A stretch of 64,000 bases of DNA, taken from contig NZ_JAGQBA010000002.1 of the NCBI RefSeq assembly GCF_024345395.1, positions 62,001-126,000 of the forward strand, read 5' to 3'. The notes beneath the pieces were generated by a model that was not told the origin of the DNA, ran no database searches, and was given only the letters and a program-made list of their open reading frames with translations. Both the position numbers and the translations under genes were made by a program. Source of the DNA: Cyanobium sp. Tous-M-B4 (GTDB lineage Bacteria; Cyanobacteriota; Cyanobacteriia; PCC-6307; Cyanobiaceae). Below, one piece after another: positions 24,889 to 33,352 of the stretch (position 1 is the stretch's first letter; every line of letters begins with the position of its first letter).

Positions 24889-25563
24889 ATGACGGCTCCT
24901 GAGAACGCCCACAGCCAGCGCTACACCGATGCCCTGGGCTGGGCGGCTGAGCTGCACCGCGGTCAGCGTCGCAAGGGCAAGCCGGTTCCCTACATCGCCC
25001 ACCTCATTGCCGTGAGTGCTCTGGTGTGGGAGGACGGCGGCAGCGAAAACCAGGCGATCGCGGCTCTGCTGCACGACGCCATCGAGGACGCGGGTCAGAG
25101 CCAGGCCTCAATTGCCGCACGCTTTGGCGAGGAGGTGGCCGCGATCGTGGTGGACTGCACCGACACCGCTGGCCCCGTGGAGCCCGGCGCCGAGAAGGAA
25201 CCTTGGCTGCTGCGCAAGACCCGCTATCTCGCCTCGCTGGAGGAGAAGCCTCAGACCTCCCTGCTGGTGACGGCAGCCGACAAGGCCCACAACGCCCGCG
25301 ATCTGGTGCTCGATGCGCGCAGCAACCCCAATGGCTGGGAGCGTTTCACGGCTGGACTGGAAGGCAGTGCCTGGTACCTGCTGCGCGTTCAACAGGCCCT
25401 GAGCCATCGCTTGCCGGAGAGTCGCTCCACCGCCCTGCTGGCAGAAGCGGTGCAGGAGCTGCTGAGCAGCGAGCCCTACAGGCGTCTGGTGCCCCATGGC
25501 ATCGCTCCGGCGGTGTGGGCCGCCAGCTACCTGGATCGAACGGAGGCCCATCCCCAGCCTTAA
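24889..25563 (+). CDS. MESH1-like small alarmone hydrolase (HD domain)
   Basis: 224 residues from the ATG at 24889; a GTG two codons upstream is possible. It matches the hydrolase half of RelA/SpoT: HRGQRRKGKPVPYIAHLIAV (first histidine and the RRK segment), then AALLHDAIED (HD), then VTAADKAHNARDL near 140 and NGWERF. No synthetase, TGS or ACT domain follows, so it is a stand-alone hydrolase that could degrade (p)ppGpp or related nucleotides such as NADPH. It lies inside the phage late block, where it could counter the host stringent response or an alarmone-based defence. Confidence 0.8.
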   Translation: MTAPENAHSQRYTDALGWAAELHRGQRRKGKPVPYIAHLIAVSALVWEDGGSENQAIAALLHDAIEDAGQSQASIAARFGEEVAAIVVDCTDTAGPVEPGAEKEPWLLRKTRYLASLEEKPQTSLLVTAADKAHNARDLVLDARSNPNGWERFTAGLEGSAWYLLRVQQALSHRLPESRSTALLAEAVQELLSSEPYRRLVPHGIAPAVWAASYLDRTEAHPQP

Positions 25564-25603
25564 AGCTTCCGCCCGTCGCGATCAGCGCTGCGGCCAGGCT
25601 GGT

Positions 25604-25861
25604 TCAGTTGTCTGGATCGCGGCGCCGGGCACTGACGATGCTGCCGCCACCGAGCAAGGCCAGGCTGGTGCCAACCGCCGTCTCAAAGGTCTGCTGCAGG
25701 TTCTCGGCGTAGCTGCTGCACACCGGGCCAAGCCGCCGCTGCAGACCAAGCCAAAAGCAACCGCCCAGGCCAGCGGCATAGAGCGCGAACTGGGCGATGA
25801 ATACCCCAGCCACCGCCCGCAGCAGGAAGCGCTCGCGATCAAATCCATCGCCACCAGCCAT
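25604..25861 (-). CDS. Putative holin
   Basis: 85 residues from the ATG at 25861 (MAGGDGFDRERFLL). Residues about 14-38 form a strong hydrophobic helix (AVAGVFIAQFALYAAGLGG) and about 63-77 a weaker one; the C-terminus is charged (SARRRDPDN). It follows the cysteine-peptidase gene by 17 bases on the same strand. Size, topology and position fit a holin that releases the lysin, but small membrane proteins are hard to assign. Confidence 0.5.
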   Translation of the reverse strand: MAGGDGFDRERFLLRAVAGVFIAQFALYAAGLGGCFWLGLQRRLGPVCSSYAENLQQTFETAVGTSLALLGGGSIVSARRRDPDN

Positions 25862-25878
25862 GGCCGTGCTCCTTGGTA

Positions 25879-26625
25879 TCAGGGATGGCAAGTGAGCAGC
25901 CAGCCGGTGCCGGGACCATCGGCCTGCCAGCGCGGCAGCCAGTTCTTCCAGCTGTAGTGCTGAGAGGCGCCGTTGGTGTTGGCGGTGTAGCCGCCATGGA
26001 CCAGGTCGGCCTCACCGTTGGGGTCGTTGTGGATGGCGACTGTCTCGGTGAAACCGATCACCACGCTCCAGTGACCGCCGCCGCTGGGGGCTGAGGCGGG
26101 GCCGTGGTGCAGCCAGCCCACGGCCACTGGCCGCCCCAGGTTGATCTGCTCCTCCAGCGTTGCGCGCTGGCCGTTGGTGGCGAAGTGGGCGGTCAGCCCC
26201 AGGGACCGCAACGCCGCCAACTGCGCTTCTGCCGAGGTGGTGTCGCCATAGCGAGTACGGATGACGTTGTAGGCGTCATCGCCACTGACCTTGCCCCAAA
26301 AGCGGGCGAGCATGGCGCAGCTGCTGGAGAAGCACTCGCGATAGCCAGTGCCTGAGGCGTTGTCGTTCTGGTTCTCCCAGGCCACCGGCAGCGGATTGGC
26401 ATGGGCCGGAGCCGGCGGCGCCGAGGAGAAGGTCTGCCGCCATGGGGCGGCCTCCGTGAGGATCGCCGGATCGGCCGCCATGACCGCCTGGCGCAACTGC
26501 TCGATGCCGGCGAGCTGCTGAGGCTGACCCTTCCAGTGGTCCCAGAACTGACGCCAGCGCTCAGCGCTGAACGGCGTCTGGGCAGCAGGGATGGCCGCAT
26601 TAGAGGCAACAGGACTGGTGACCAT
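25879..26625 (-). CDS. C39-like cysteine peptidase, possible endolysin
   Basis: 248 residues. An N-terminal helical region (1-90), then a papain/C39-like fold: the cysteine in ECFSSSCAMLARFWG (C99 or C103), histidine in GGGHWSVVIGF (H185) and N/D in HNDPNGE (N200-D201). Such domains occur as endopeptidases in cyanophage lysins. With the putative holin directly downstream, a lysis cassette is the simplest reading. The pair is minus-strand, unlike the structural genes, so it is probably controlled separately. Confidence 0.65.
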   Translation of the reverse strand: MVTSPVASNAAIPAAQTPFSAERWRQFWDHWKGQPQQLAGIEQLRQAVMAADPAILTEAAPWRQTFSSAPPAPAHANPLPVAWENQNDNASGTGYRECFSSSCAMLARFWGKVSGDDAYNVIRTRYGDTTSAEAQLAALRSLGLTAHFATNGQRATLEEQINLGRPVAVGWLHHGPASAPSGGGHWSVVIGFTETVAIHNDPNGEADLVHGGYTANTNGASQHYSWKNWLPRWQADGPGTGWLLTCHP

Positions 26626-26672
26626 GGCAGCAGGGCGACTTCCTGCTGTTGCCGTGCCGCAGCTCTACGGTC

Positions 26673-27359
26673 ATGACAGCGCTTCTATGCAAGATGCCTG
26701 TTGCAACCAGGCGAAAGCCATGCTCAGCTCTGGTTGTAGCGGCGGCTGTCCTGACCTTTGGACTGGTCGACCGGCAGCCCGTTCAGGCGTTGCCGGGAGA
26801 AAGCAGCAGTGAACTGCTGCGGAACTGGCGTGCAGCCACTCACATTCTTCCCAGACCAAAAGCAGAGCGGAAATACACCGATGGCTATCCAGACCTCAGC
26901 TCCCAGGGTTCTGCGGCAGGAGGGAGCCTCGCGTTCAGCGCATTCTTGAACAGCGACCGCATCTCCGAAAGCGAAACCATCGACTACAGACCAGAGGCTT
27001 GTGAACGCGATCCCTACCGCTGCTCTGGTCAGGTCATCTTTCAGAAAAGCGGTAATGACCTGGGGCACCTTCTGATTGCCGAGGTCTTTGGCGTCGAGGT
27101 GTTGGAGGACTTCATACGCTCAGACGCCCTGAAAACAATCCACGAACCTGGTGGTGGATCCAGTCAGGTCAGCGTGTTTTATGCCGGCAATCGCTTCAAC
27201 TACACCACCTGGGTCCACAGCGAGCCTGGACGGACTCGAGCGATCTCCCACTTCACTGTGCTGGGCAAGAACGATGCCGAGCTACGGAGACGCATCCGTT
27301 TGGCCGAGACCTGCTCCAACCCTGCAATGAGAAGTGATCCGCTTTGCAGTGCTCCTTGA
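26673..27359 (+). CDS. Exported protein of unknown function
   Basis: About 228 residues (ATG 26673; ATG 26694 also possible). A signal peptide is visible: basic start, hydrophobic run SALVVAAAVLTFGL, then a cleavage-like VQA-LP. The mature part contains paired cysteines and no recognised domain. It starts divergently from the peptidase gene and precedes the capsid gene by 60 bases. It may be a cargo gene, since exported proteins are unusual in the head module. Confidence 0.55.
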   Translation: MTALLCKMPVATRRKPCSALVVAAAVLTFGLVDRQPVQALPGESSSELLRNWRAATHILPRPKAERKYTDGYPDLSSQGSAAGGSLAFSAFLNSDRISESETIDYRPEACERDPYRCSGQVIFQKSGNDLGHLLIAEVFGVEVLEDFIRSDALKTIHEPGGGSSQVSVFYAGNRFNYTTWVHSEPGRTRAISHFTVLGKNDAELRRRIRLAETCSNPAMRSDPLCSAP

Positions 27360-27420
27360 GGCAGGGTTGGGGGCTCGGCAATAGCCCCTGACATCACTGG
27401 GGCCTGGCCCCACCTGTGCC

Positions 27421-28350
27421 ATGGGCCTCACCCTCATCGAGGCAGCCAAATACGAGCACCGGCTTGAGCACCTCGCTGTGCTCAAGACCTTCTCGGAGGG
27501 CGAACTGCTCGCCCGGCTGCCGTTCATGAACATCGCCGGCAGCGGCCTCTTCTATTCCGCCGAGCAGGAACTGCCCTCGGTGGGCTTCCGCGCCGTCAAC
27601 GAGGGCTACACCCAGAGCTACGGCGTGGTGGACCAGCGCGCAGAAGCGGTGCACCTCTTTGGCGGTGACGTGGATGTGGACCGCTCGATCGTGGACCTGA
27701 TGGGCCCGGAGGCCCGCGCCAGCCAGATCGAGATGAAGGTGCGCTCGATGCGGTTGACGCTGGAGGCGACCGTGATCAACGGCGACACCGCCAGCAACCC
27801 CCGCGCCTTTGACGGCTTGAGCAAGCGGCTGCCGCCCGGCAACCCAATGGCGATCAACAACGCCTCCGGCGCTATCCCCGGTGCACCGCTGAACTTCGAT
27901 CGGCTCGATGAGCTGATCGATTCGGTGAATGCCTATGGCGGCAGCAAGGTGCTGGTGATGAGCAAGGCGATGCGCCGCCAGCTCAATGCCCTCGCCCGCG
28001 CCTCCATCGGCGGCGGCGTTTACCAGACCAGCACCAACTCCTACGGGATGACGGTGCATCGCTACCAGGACTGCGACATCCTCACCGTCGACCGCGATGC
28101 CCAGGGCGTCGAGGTGATGGGCTACGACGAAGCGGGCGGCACCAGCTCGATCTACTGCTGCACCTTTGGCGATCAGGGCGTGACCGGCCTGCAGGGCCCG
28201 TTCCAGGGCCGCTACGGCATCTCGGTGCGGGACCTGGGCGAGGTGCCCGATGCCCCGGTGTTCCGCACCCGCGTGGATTGGTACGTGGGCTTTGCCGTGC
28301 TGCAGCCCCGCGCCGCCGGCCGTCTGTTCAACATCACCCCCGCTGCCTGA
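27421..28350 (+). CDS. Major capsid protein (HK97-like)
   Basis: 309 residues. The opening (LIEAAKYEHRLEHLAVLKTF, then LLARLPFMNIAGSG), the SVGFRAVNEGYTQ strand, the VDVDRSIVDLM segment, LEATVINGDTASNPRAFDGL and the late VLVMSKAMRRQL and GVQVMGYDE-like strands are the usual order in HK97-type capsid proteins of the short (about 300-residue) class. No N-terminal delta domain is needed, consistent with the separate scaffold. It is followed immediately by two small structural genes. Confidence 0.8.
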   Translation: MGLTLIEAAKYEHRLEHLAVLKTFSEGELLARLPFMNIAGSGLFYSAEQELPSVGFRAVNEGYTQSYGVVDQRAEAVHLFGGDVDVDRSIVDLMGPEARASQIEMKVRSMRLTLEATVINGDTASNPRAFDGLSKRLPPGNPMAINNASGAIPGAPLNFDRLDELIDSVNAYGGSKVLVMSKAMRRQLNALARASIGGGVYQTSTNSYGMTVHRYQDCDILTVDRDAQGVEVMGYDEAGGTSSIYCCTFGDQGVTGLQGPFQGRYGISVRDLGEVPDAPVFRTRVDWYVGFAVLQPRAAGRLFNITPAA

Positions 28351-28353
28351 GCC

Positions 28354-28791
28354 ATGGCCCTCACAAACGGCAACCCCTTGATCGATGCGGAGACCACCCT
28401 GGTGGGGTGGACGAACCGCAGCGCCATCCGCAACAGCGAGCACACCTTCCTCTCCGGTGAGGAGGTGCTGCTGAACACCAAGCTCGATGCGGCCTCCCGC
28501 TTCTCGCTGGTGGCCTCCCATCCCGGCGCGCCTGCCGCGGTGGAGGTGGAGTTGCTGCTGGCACCGGTGCTGCGCGATGGCACCACCGGCAGCTGGATCA
28601 GTGCTGTCCGCGTTGCCCTACCGGCAGAAGGTGGGCGGGTGGAGGCATTCCTCTCCGGCCATGACATCCAGATCACACCGGCGGATCTGCCCAACCTCGA
28701 TCTGCCGGCGGTGTGTTTCGCCAAGGCGCTCGTGACCCCGACCACACCGGCGGGCATGCACGTGGGTCTGACGGCCACCATCGCGGCCTGA
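28354..28791 (+). CDS. Hypothetical structural protein after capsid
   Basis: 145 residues starting 3 bases after the capsid stop. Beta-rich with many aliphatic and acidic residues (VEVELLLAPVLRDG, RVEAFLSGHDIQI). Its position suggests a head decoration or head-completion protein, but no family was recognised. Confidence 0.55.
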   Translation: MALTNGNPLIDAETTLVGWTNRSAIRNSEHTFLSGEEVLLNTKLDAASRFSLVASHPGAPAAVEVELLLAPVLRDGTTGSWISAVRVALPAEGGRVEAFLSGHDIQITPADLPNLDLPAVCFAKALVTPTTPAGMHVGLTATIAA

Positions 28792-28795
28792 GCCC

Positions 28796-29218
28796 ATGGC
28801 CCGCAAACGCTCCACCAGCCCCGCAGAGGAACCGGCAGCCGAGCTGCTGCCGGCGCAGCCCACCGCGATCGAAGTGGCACCAGCCACGGCGACCCGCCAC
28901 GACCTGGTGGATCCCACCGTTCCGGCCGGCCTGGTGCGCATCAGCGACGGCAGCCAGGAGCGCTTCATCTGGCCGGTGCACCTGAGCGGCTGGCAGCAGC
29001 AGGGCTGGACCCTGATCGCTGCCGCCACCGGCGTTCAGATCACGCCGCAGCCGACAGCGCCTGCAGCAGTGATCGAGGCACCGCTGGCCGCAGTAACGCC
29101 AGAGGCGAGCACAGTCGAACCAACCCCAGACGTCGCCGAGTCCAAGCCAGTGGCCACCTGGGAGCTGGAGACCAGCGCCACAGGCGAGGCGCTGCTGCTC
29201 GACGACCCGCTGCTGTAA
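28796..29218 (+). CDS. Hypothetical Ala/Pro/Thr-rich phage protein
   Basis: 140 residues. Low-complexity at both ends (A, P, T and E), with a short ordered core around residues 37-77 (HDLVDPTVPAGLVRISDG, then FIWPVHLSGWQQQGW). The LSGWQQQGW segment recalls the SRWEQQGY segment in the 261-residue protein at 29971, so the two may share a small motif. Function unknown. Confidence 0.5.
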   Translation: MARKRSTSPAEEPAAELLPAQPTAIEVAPATATRHDLVDPTVPAGLVRISDGSQERFIWPVHLSGWQQQGWTLIAAATGVQITPQPTAPAAVIEAPLAAVTPEASTVEPTPDVAESKPVATWELETSATGEALLLDDPLL

Positions 29219-29237
29219 GAGGCGGGCAGCGGCCGCT

Positions 29238-29582
29238 TCACAGTTGAGGGGAGTCCTGCTGGAGCAGTCGCTGCACGGCTGCATCCAGCGGCGGCAGATC
29301 GCTCTCGACGGTTCGCCAGACCCGGCTGAGATTGACTTTGAGGTAGTCGTGAATCAGCACGTCTCGCATCCCTGCGATCTGCCGCCAGGGGATGGAGGGA
29401 TTGGCAGCCCTCAGGTCTTCACTGAGGTTCTTGGTGGCCTTGCCGATGACTTCCAGATTGCGAATCACACCGTCCTGAATCAGGCGCGATGCCAGAAATG
29501 CGGCTTCCCCGGGCTCTGTGTACTCGGCGATGCGCTCAAGGCAATCGCGAATGCTTTCCAGGTAGAGGCGGTCCTTGTTCAC
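29238..29582 (-). CDS. hepT: HepT-like HEPN toxin
   Basis: 114 residues, all-helical HEPN domain of the HepT family (DUF86). The typical layout is visible: YLESIRDCLERIAEY at the start, LEVIGKATKNLSEDLR in the middle, and the catalytic R-x4-6-H-x-Y motif as MRDVLIHDYLKV (residues about 84-95). HepT is an RNase toxin controlled by the MntA nucleotidyltransferase, which modifies the RxxxxHxY tyrosine. It is the second gene of a minus-strand pair and overlaps mntA by ATGA. Confidence 0.85.
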   Translation of the reverse strand: MNKDRLYLESIRDCLERIAEYTEPGEAAFLASRLIQDGVIRNLEVIGKATKNLSEDLRAANPSIPWRQIAGMRDVLIHDYLKVNLSRVWRTVESDLPPLDAAVQRLLQQDSPQL

Positions 29583-29893
29583 AGACCCACGGCCTGCTGC
29601 AGGACTTCAGAGCGAATCAGCGGATGGAGCGAATCGGGCTCGGCCACATCAACCGGACAACCAAGCAGTTGCTCTAGCTCCTGACCCATACCCACCAACG
29701 CCAGCAATGACTGACTTGGCGGCAAATCGACCAGCAGATCGAGGTCGCTGTCCTCATGCTCCTGATTGAGGGCCACAGAGCCGAACACCCGCAGGTTGGA
29801 GGCCCCATAGCGCTGGGCAACCTCCAATACGGCAGGCCGGAGCGTCTCAAGCCGCTCGCGGATGCTGGGTGTGCCCGTGCTGGCGATGGTCAT
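29579..29893 (-). CDS. mntA: MntA-like nucleotidyltransferase antitoxin
   Basis: 104 residues from the ATG at 29893; the upstream frame overlaps another gene. It carries the minimal nucleotidyltransferase signature LRVFGSVALNQEHEDSDLDL (GS followed by D-x-D), with the family's typical LLVDLPPSQSL. MntA adds AMP to the HepT tyrosine to neutralise it. The unit is inserted antisense in the phage late block between two structural genes. Confidence 0.85.
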   Translation of the reverse strand: MTIASTGTPSIRERLETLRPAVLEVAQRYGASNLRVFGSVALNQEHEDSDLDLLVDLPPSQSLLALVGMGQELEQLLGCPVDVAEPDSLHPLIRSEVLQQAVGL

Positions 29894-29970
29894 CGGTCCA
29901 TTCTGCTCGGGAATCGGCAATAGCAATCGGTCCCTGGCGAACCCCTCTGGCCGGCGCAACACCCCAGACA

Positions 29971-30756
29971 ATGGCCCCGCGCCTGGCTGCCAGCAGTCCC
30001 ACTGCAAGTGGCGGCTCGGCAGCCAGCCCGCAGCTGATCCGGCTGCTGCCGCCTTGTGGCTGCCCTGGCGAGAGCGTGTGGGTGCCTCCCGTGGAGGTGA
30101 GCCGCTGGGAGCAGCAGGGCTACCGCCGCGCTCCAGTCCCCGCCGCACCGCTGGAGCTGGTCTGGCTGCCGGCGGCACCCGTGCCGCAGGACCCGGCTGG
30201 CAGCAGCGCGGTGTTGCTGCTACTCCAGGCCCGGCCACCGCTGCCAACGGCGCTGACGCTTGATTGGGGTGACGGCAGCGTTGAGACCTGGCCCTGGCCC
30301 AGCGGCGACAACGCGCCGCGGCTGCGCCATGCCTACGCCTGCGCCCAGGACTGGCAGGTTTCGGCAGAACTGAGCGGCAGCGGCATCAGCGCCGAGCTGG
30401 CGGTGCATCTGCTGGGCTGCCCGATCTGGCCGCCACCGCCACCCCTGCCGCCGGGGGCGATTCAACCGCTGATCCCCGGCAGCGGCCTGCTGGGCGAACC
30501 CTTTGATGGCCGGCGCCGCGAGCAATGGCAACTGCAGCGCTGGAGTGGCGGCACCAGCAGCGGCGGCGTACCCGCCAGCGATGGCTCCAGCACCCGCTTC
30601 CTGCGGGCCGACGGCCTCTGGGCCACCCCGCCGGGCAGTGGCGGCGGCACCCGCTGGTGGAGCGGCGAGGGGCCACCCGGTGTGCTGCCTGATGCCCAAG
30701 CGGGCGACTTTTACCTCGACATCCGCAGCGGTGATCTCTATACGTTGACCGCTTGA
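29971..30756 (+). CDS. Phage minor structural protein (tail/fibre-associated)
   Basis: 261 residues from the ATG at 29971; an upstream extension overlaps mntA. Proline/glycine-rich, with a WPPPPPLPPG run near 150. The C-terminus (AGDFYLDIRSGDLYTLTA) matches the last residues of the collagen-like protein at 32253 ([17 protein letters not shown]), so both probably carry the same attachment or knob module. Position suggests a tail or fibre part. Confidence 0.55.
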   Translation: MAPRLAASSPTASGGSAASPQLIRLLPPCGCPGESVWVPPVEVSRWEQQGYRRAPVPAAPLELVWLPAAPVPQDPAGSSAVLLLLQARPPLPTALTLDWGDGSVETWPWPSGDNAPRLRHAYACAQDWQVSAELSGSGISAELAVHLLGCPIWPPPPPLPPGAIQPLIPGSGLLGEPFDGRRREQWQLQRWSGGTSSGGVPASDGSSTRFLRADGLWATPPGSGGGTRWWSGEGPPGVLPDAQAGDFYLDIRSGDLYTLTA

Positions 30757-30804
30757 GGCCAGCGGGAGCGGAACACGGGAAGATGACGCCGAACGGGAGC
30801 CTGC

Positions 30805-31425
30805 ATGAGCCGCTACCGCGTCGTTGGCGCAGAAGCTGAGTGCGAACCAAGCTCCAATGGACTGGTGTTGCGAAACCTTCTGGGTATCACCGATCCAGAG
30901 GAAATGGCCAACGTTGAGCAGGGGCTTCTGCGCCAGCTCTACCAAGCGGTGCTGAGTGATCCCGCCTACCAGGGCAGGCTGACGACGGCGATGCTGACTT
31001 CATGGCACAGCCGTTGGTTGGAGAACATTTACACATGGGCAGGAGCTGAGAGGAGTGTCAATGTCAGCAAAGATGGCTTCCTCTTTGCACCGGCTCTCTT
31101 TATTCCTGATCTGTTGCTTGAGTACCAACAGCAGCAACTCGATGTCTTAACACCATGCAGGCCAACGAGCATCGATGAGCTGCTTTATGCGCTGAGTTCA
31201 GTGCATGTTGAGCTGATCTTGATTCACCCTTTCCGCGAAGGCAATGGACGCATTGCACGGCTTCTGTGCGACGTGATGGCTTTTCAAGCCGAGATCGGCC
31301 CCTTGGACTACACGGAATGGGATCGAAGTCCAGGGGAGTATTTCGCGGCGATCCAAGCCGGTCATGGACGCGACCTTGAGCCGATGCAGCAGCTCTTCAG
31401 GCGATTGTTATCAGCCGCCGATTGA
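30805..31425 (+). CDS. Fic/DOC family protein
   Basis: 206 residues with the Fic motif HPFREGNGR at 141-149 in the usual position after a helix (SSVHVELILI). The N-terminal helices and LENIYTWAGAERSVNVSKDG (the flap region) match Fic proteins with the loop that orients the target. Fic enzymes transfer AMP to a protein hydroxyl. No obvious inhibitory (S/T)xxxE(G/N) helix is seen, so regulation is unknown. It is rightward in the late block and may be a toxin or host-modifying cargo. Confidence 0.85.
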   Translation: MSRYRVVGAEAECEPSSNGLVLRNLLGITDPEEMANVEQGLLRQLYQAVLSDPAYQGRLTTAMLTSWHSRWLENIYTWAGAERSVNVSKDGFLFAPALFIPDLLLEYQQQQLDVLTPCRPTSIDELLYALSSVHVELILIHPFREGNGRIARLLCDVMAFQAEIGPLDYTEWDRSPGEYFAAIQAGHGRDLEPMQQLFRRLLSAAD

Positions 31426-31588
31426 CGACCACCTGCGGTGTGGAGAGCAGCTTGGCCTCGATGCTGCTGATCGACTGACGGGTCTCGATCGCCGTGGAGC
31501 TCGCCACAGATCGAATGATCCGCTGCTGCAGCGGCCGACGGCGAGCCAGAGCGCGCAGTCTCAGAAGCTCTTGATCTACTGCGGCCAT
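31397..31588 (-). CDS. Possible small basic protein antisense to Fic end
   Basis: 63 residues, rich in R and L, mostly helical, no family recognised. It overlaps the last 29 bases of the Fic gene on the opposite strand. It could be a small regulator or an antitoxin for Fic, but nothing in its sequence shows this, and it may be only an open frame. Confidence 0.3.
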   Translation of the reverse strand: MAAVDQELLRLRALARRRPLQQRIIRSVASSTAIETRQSISSIEAKLLSTPQVVVNRRLITIA

Positions 31589-31712
31589 GGTTTCGACCTC
31601 CTTGAGCCCATCCTCGCACTGACTGGCCTACAGGGCCAGACCAGCTGCTGAATTGAGGCGGCAATAGCAGCCGACCCCTTCGAGCGGCCAGCTGGACCGC
31701 AGGCGTACGGCC

Positions 31713-32180
31713 ATGCCCTGGACACGCAGCACCAACCTCAAGGGCCCCTCGCTTCTGCGGGTGGCGCGGCTACCGGCGGCACTCAGCACTACCTCCAACA
31801 CCAGCTGGCTCAGCCTGTTCAGCACACCGCTGGCGGCGCAACAGGTGCTCTCCTTTTCGGCGGAGCTCTACTTCTCCAGCGGCGCCAACAACACCGGCCT
31901 TGTGACCACCCTCTCAGGCCCCGCCACACCGCAGGCGGTGATCCACAACTTGGTGACCGGTGAATCGCTCACCAGCTTTCGCAACCTCACCGCCAGCAGC
32001 TACGACACGCCCCTGATCGGCACCACCTCCGCCGGAAGTTCGGTGCTCAGGGCCCAGGTGAGCGGCACGGTGGAGAACGGCGCCAATGCCGGCAACCTCA
32101 GCCTGCGTTTCCGCTCAGAAGTGGCCGGCACCGCGGTGACGGTGATGCGGGGCTCCTGGTGGCAGGTGCTGCAGCACTGA
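31713..32180 (+). CDS. Hypothetical phage structural protein
   Basis: 155 residues. Beta-rich, Ser/Thr/Asn-rich (LSFSAELYFSSGANNTG, SLTSFRNLTASSYD) with an ending MRGSWWQVLQH. This composition is typical of tail or fibre proteins. It stands 72 bases before the collagen-like gene. No family recognised. Confidence 0.55.
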   Translation: MPWTRSTNLKGPSLLRVARLPAALSTTSNTSWLSLFSTPLAAQQVLSFSAELYFSSGANNTGLVTTLSGPATPQAVIHNLVTGESLTSFRNLTASSYDTPLIGTTSAGSSVLRAQVSGTVENGANAGNLSLRFRSEVAGTAVTVMRGSWWQVLQH

Positions 32181-32252
32181 GCCGGGCTCAGACGCGCGCA
32201 ACAACGGCAATAGGGGGTGTGCTCTCGCCGGCCACAGGGCCGTTGCTCTCCC

Positions 32253-32813
32253 ATGGCCTGGATTCCCTCCGGTTCGCTCAAGGGCCCGCAAGGGGATCCC
32301 GGCCCGCAGGGACCTCAGGGGGTACAGGGCCAACCCGGTGCCGATGGCGCCCAGGGCGTGCAAGGCCCACAGGGACCAGCGGGTATGCAGGGCGTTGCCG
32401 GCCCGGAAGGACCGCAGGGCCAGCAGGGCATCCAGGGTGCTCCGGGCCTGGGCATCACCTTCAAGGGGCATGTGGCCACCGTGGCAGACCTGCCCGCCGA
32501 TGCAGCCCAGGGCGATGCCTACATCGTGCAAGCGGATGACTCCTTCCGCGTCTGGGACGCCACCAGCAGCACCTGGGTGGATGGGGGGTCGATCCAGGGA
32601 CCCCAAGGCATCGCCGGCCCACAGGGACCGCAAGGCCTGCAGGGAGAGCCCGGCCCCCAGGGCCTGCAGGGAGTAGAGGGTCCTGCCGGGCCCCATGGCA
32701 ACCGCGGCACCGGCTGGTTCACCGGCAGTGGCGCACCCACAACCGTGCCCGGATCTGTGCCGGGTGATCTGTATCTGGATCAAACCAGCGGTGATGTGTA
32801 CGTGCTGAGCTGA
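32253..32813 (+). CDS. Collagen-like repeat fibre protein
   Basis: 186 residues from the ATG at 32253. Two blocks of Gly-X-Y triplets (about residues 10-68 and 114-152; for example [13 protein letters not shown]) flank a globular segment that resembles small fibre domains ([23 protein letters not shown]). The C-terminus [17 protein letters not shown] is shared with the protein at 29971. Collagen-like stretches occur in phage tail fibres, where they form stiff trimeric rods. The repeats also make the DNA internally repetitive. Confidence 0.8.
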   Translation: MAWIPSGSLKGPQGDPGPQGPQGVQGQPGADGAQGVQGPQGPAGMQGVAGPEGPQGQQGIQGAPGLGITFKGHVATVADLPADAAQGDAYIVQADDSFRVWDATSSTWVDGGSIQGPQGIAGPQGPQGLQGEPGPQGLQGVEGPAGPHGNRGTGWFTGSGAPTTVPGSVPGDLYLDQTSGDVYVLS

Positions 32814-32858
32814 GGCCCGGTGCTGCGTGCTGATCACGCCCGCCGGGCCGGGATGGGC

Positions 32859-33212
32859 TCAGGCCAGCATCAGCCGGCGCTGCGCCTCGAGCTGGGAGCG
32901 CCGCAGCAGCTCCTGCTCGGCCAGCAGCCGCTCATCGAGCTCATCAATGCGAGCCAGGCACTGCTGGATCGCGGGAATCACCTGTTCCTCCAGCAGGGTG
33001 ATCTCCTCTTCTCCATAGGGCTGCTCAATCCAGGTGCGCCGCAGCGCCAGCCCGCGCCGCCGCAGCAGAATCTCCTGCACGGAGCGGAGCGTGGATTCCA
33101 GCAGCAGGAACGGATCTTCTTCTGGTTTGCAGAACGCACCTTCCGGTGCGATAGGCCGGCAGAACGGCGATTCCGCGGAAGCCGGGTTGCCTGCAGCAGA
33201 GCGTGTGGCCAT
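32859..33212 (-). CDS. Hypothetical coiled-coil protein
   Basis: 117 residues from the ATG at 33212. The N-terminal about 30 residues contain FC/EGAFC-type cysteines; residues about 35-117 are a charged helical region rich in L, E, Q and R (IDELDERLLAEQELLRRSQL). It lies opposite the structural genes at the right end of the phage-like element. Function unknown. Confidence 0.45.
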   Translation of the reverse strand: MATRSAAGNPASAESPFCRPIAPEGAFCKPEEDPFLLLESTLRSVQEILLRRRGLALRRTWIEQPYGEEEITLLEEQVIPAIQQCLARIDELDERLLAEQELLRRSQLEAQRRLMLA

Positions 33213-33352
33213 GACGATCGGCGCCGAGAGCGGCGCAGCGACGGGACCGATCCCAGCGGAGGCCCGACCGCAGGAGGGCCTCAGACTGGAGAGGCCCCGA
33301 GCAAGCCCCCCCCAAAGCGGAGCAGGCATTAGGGGCCGTAGCCCCCAGCCAT

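Noticed and set aside
32280-32440. Regular short repeats resembling a CRISPR-like or tandem array
   Set aside because: They are Gly-X-Y codons of the collagen-like protein; period is 9 bases and there are no spacers.
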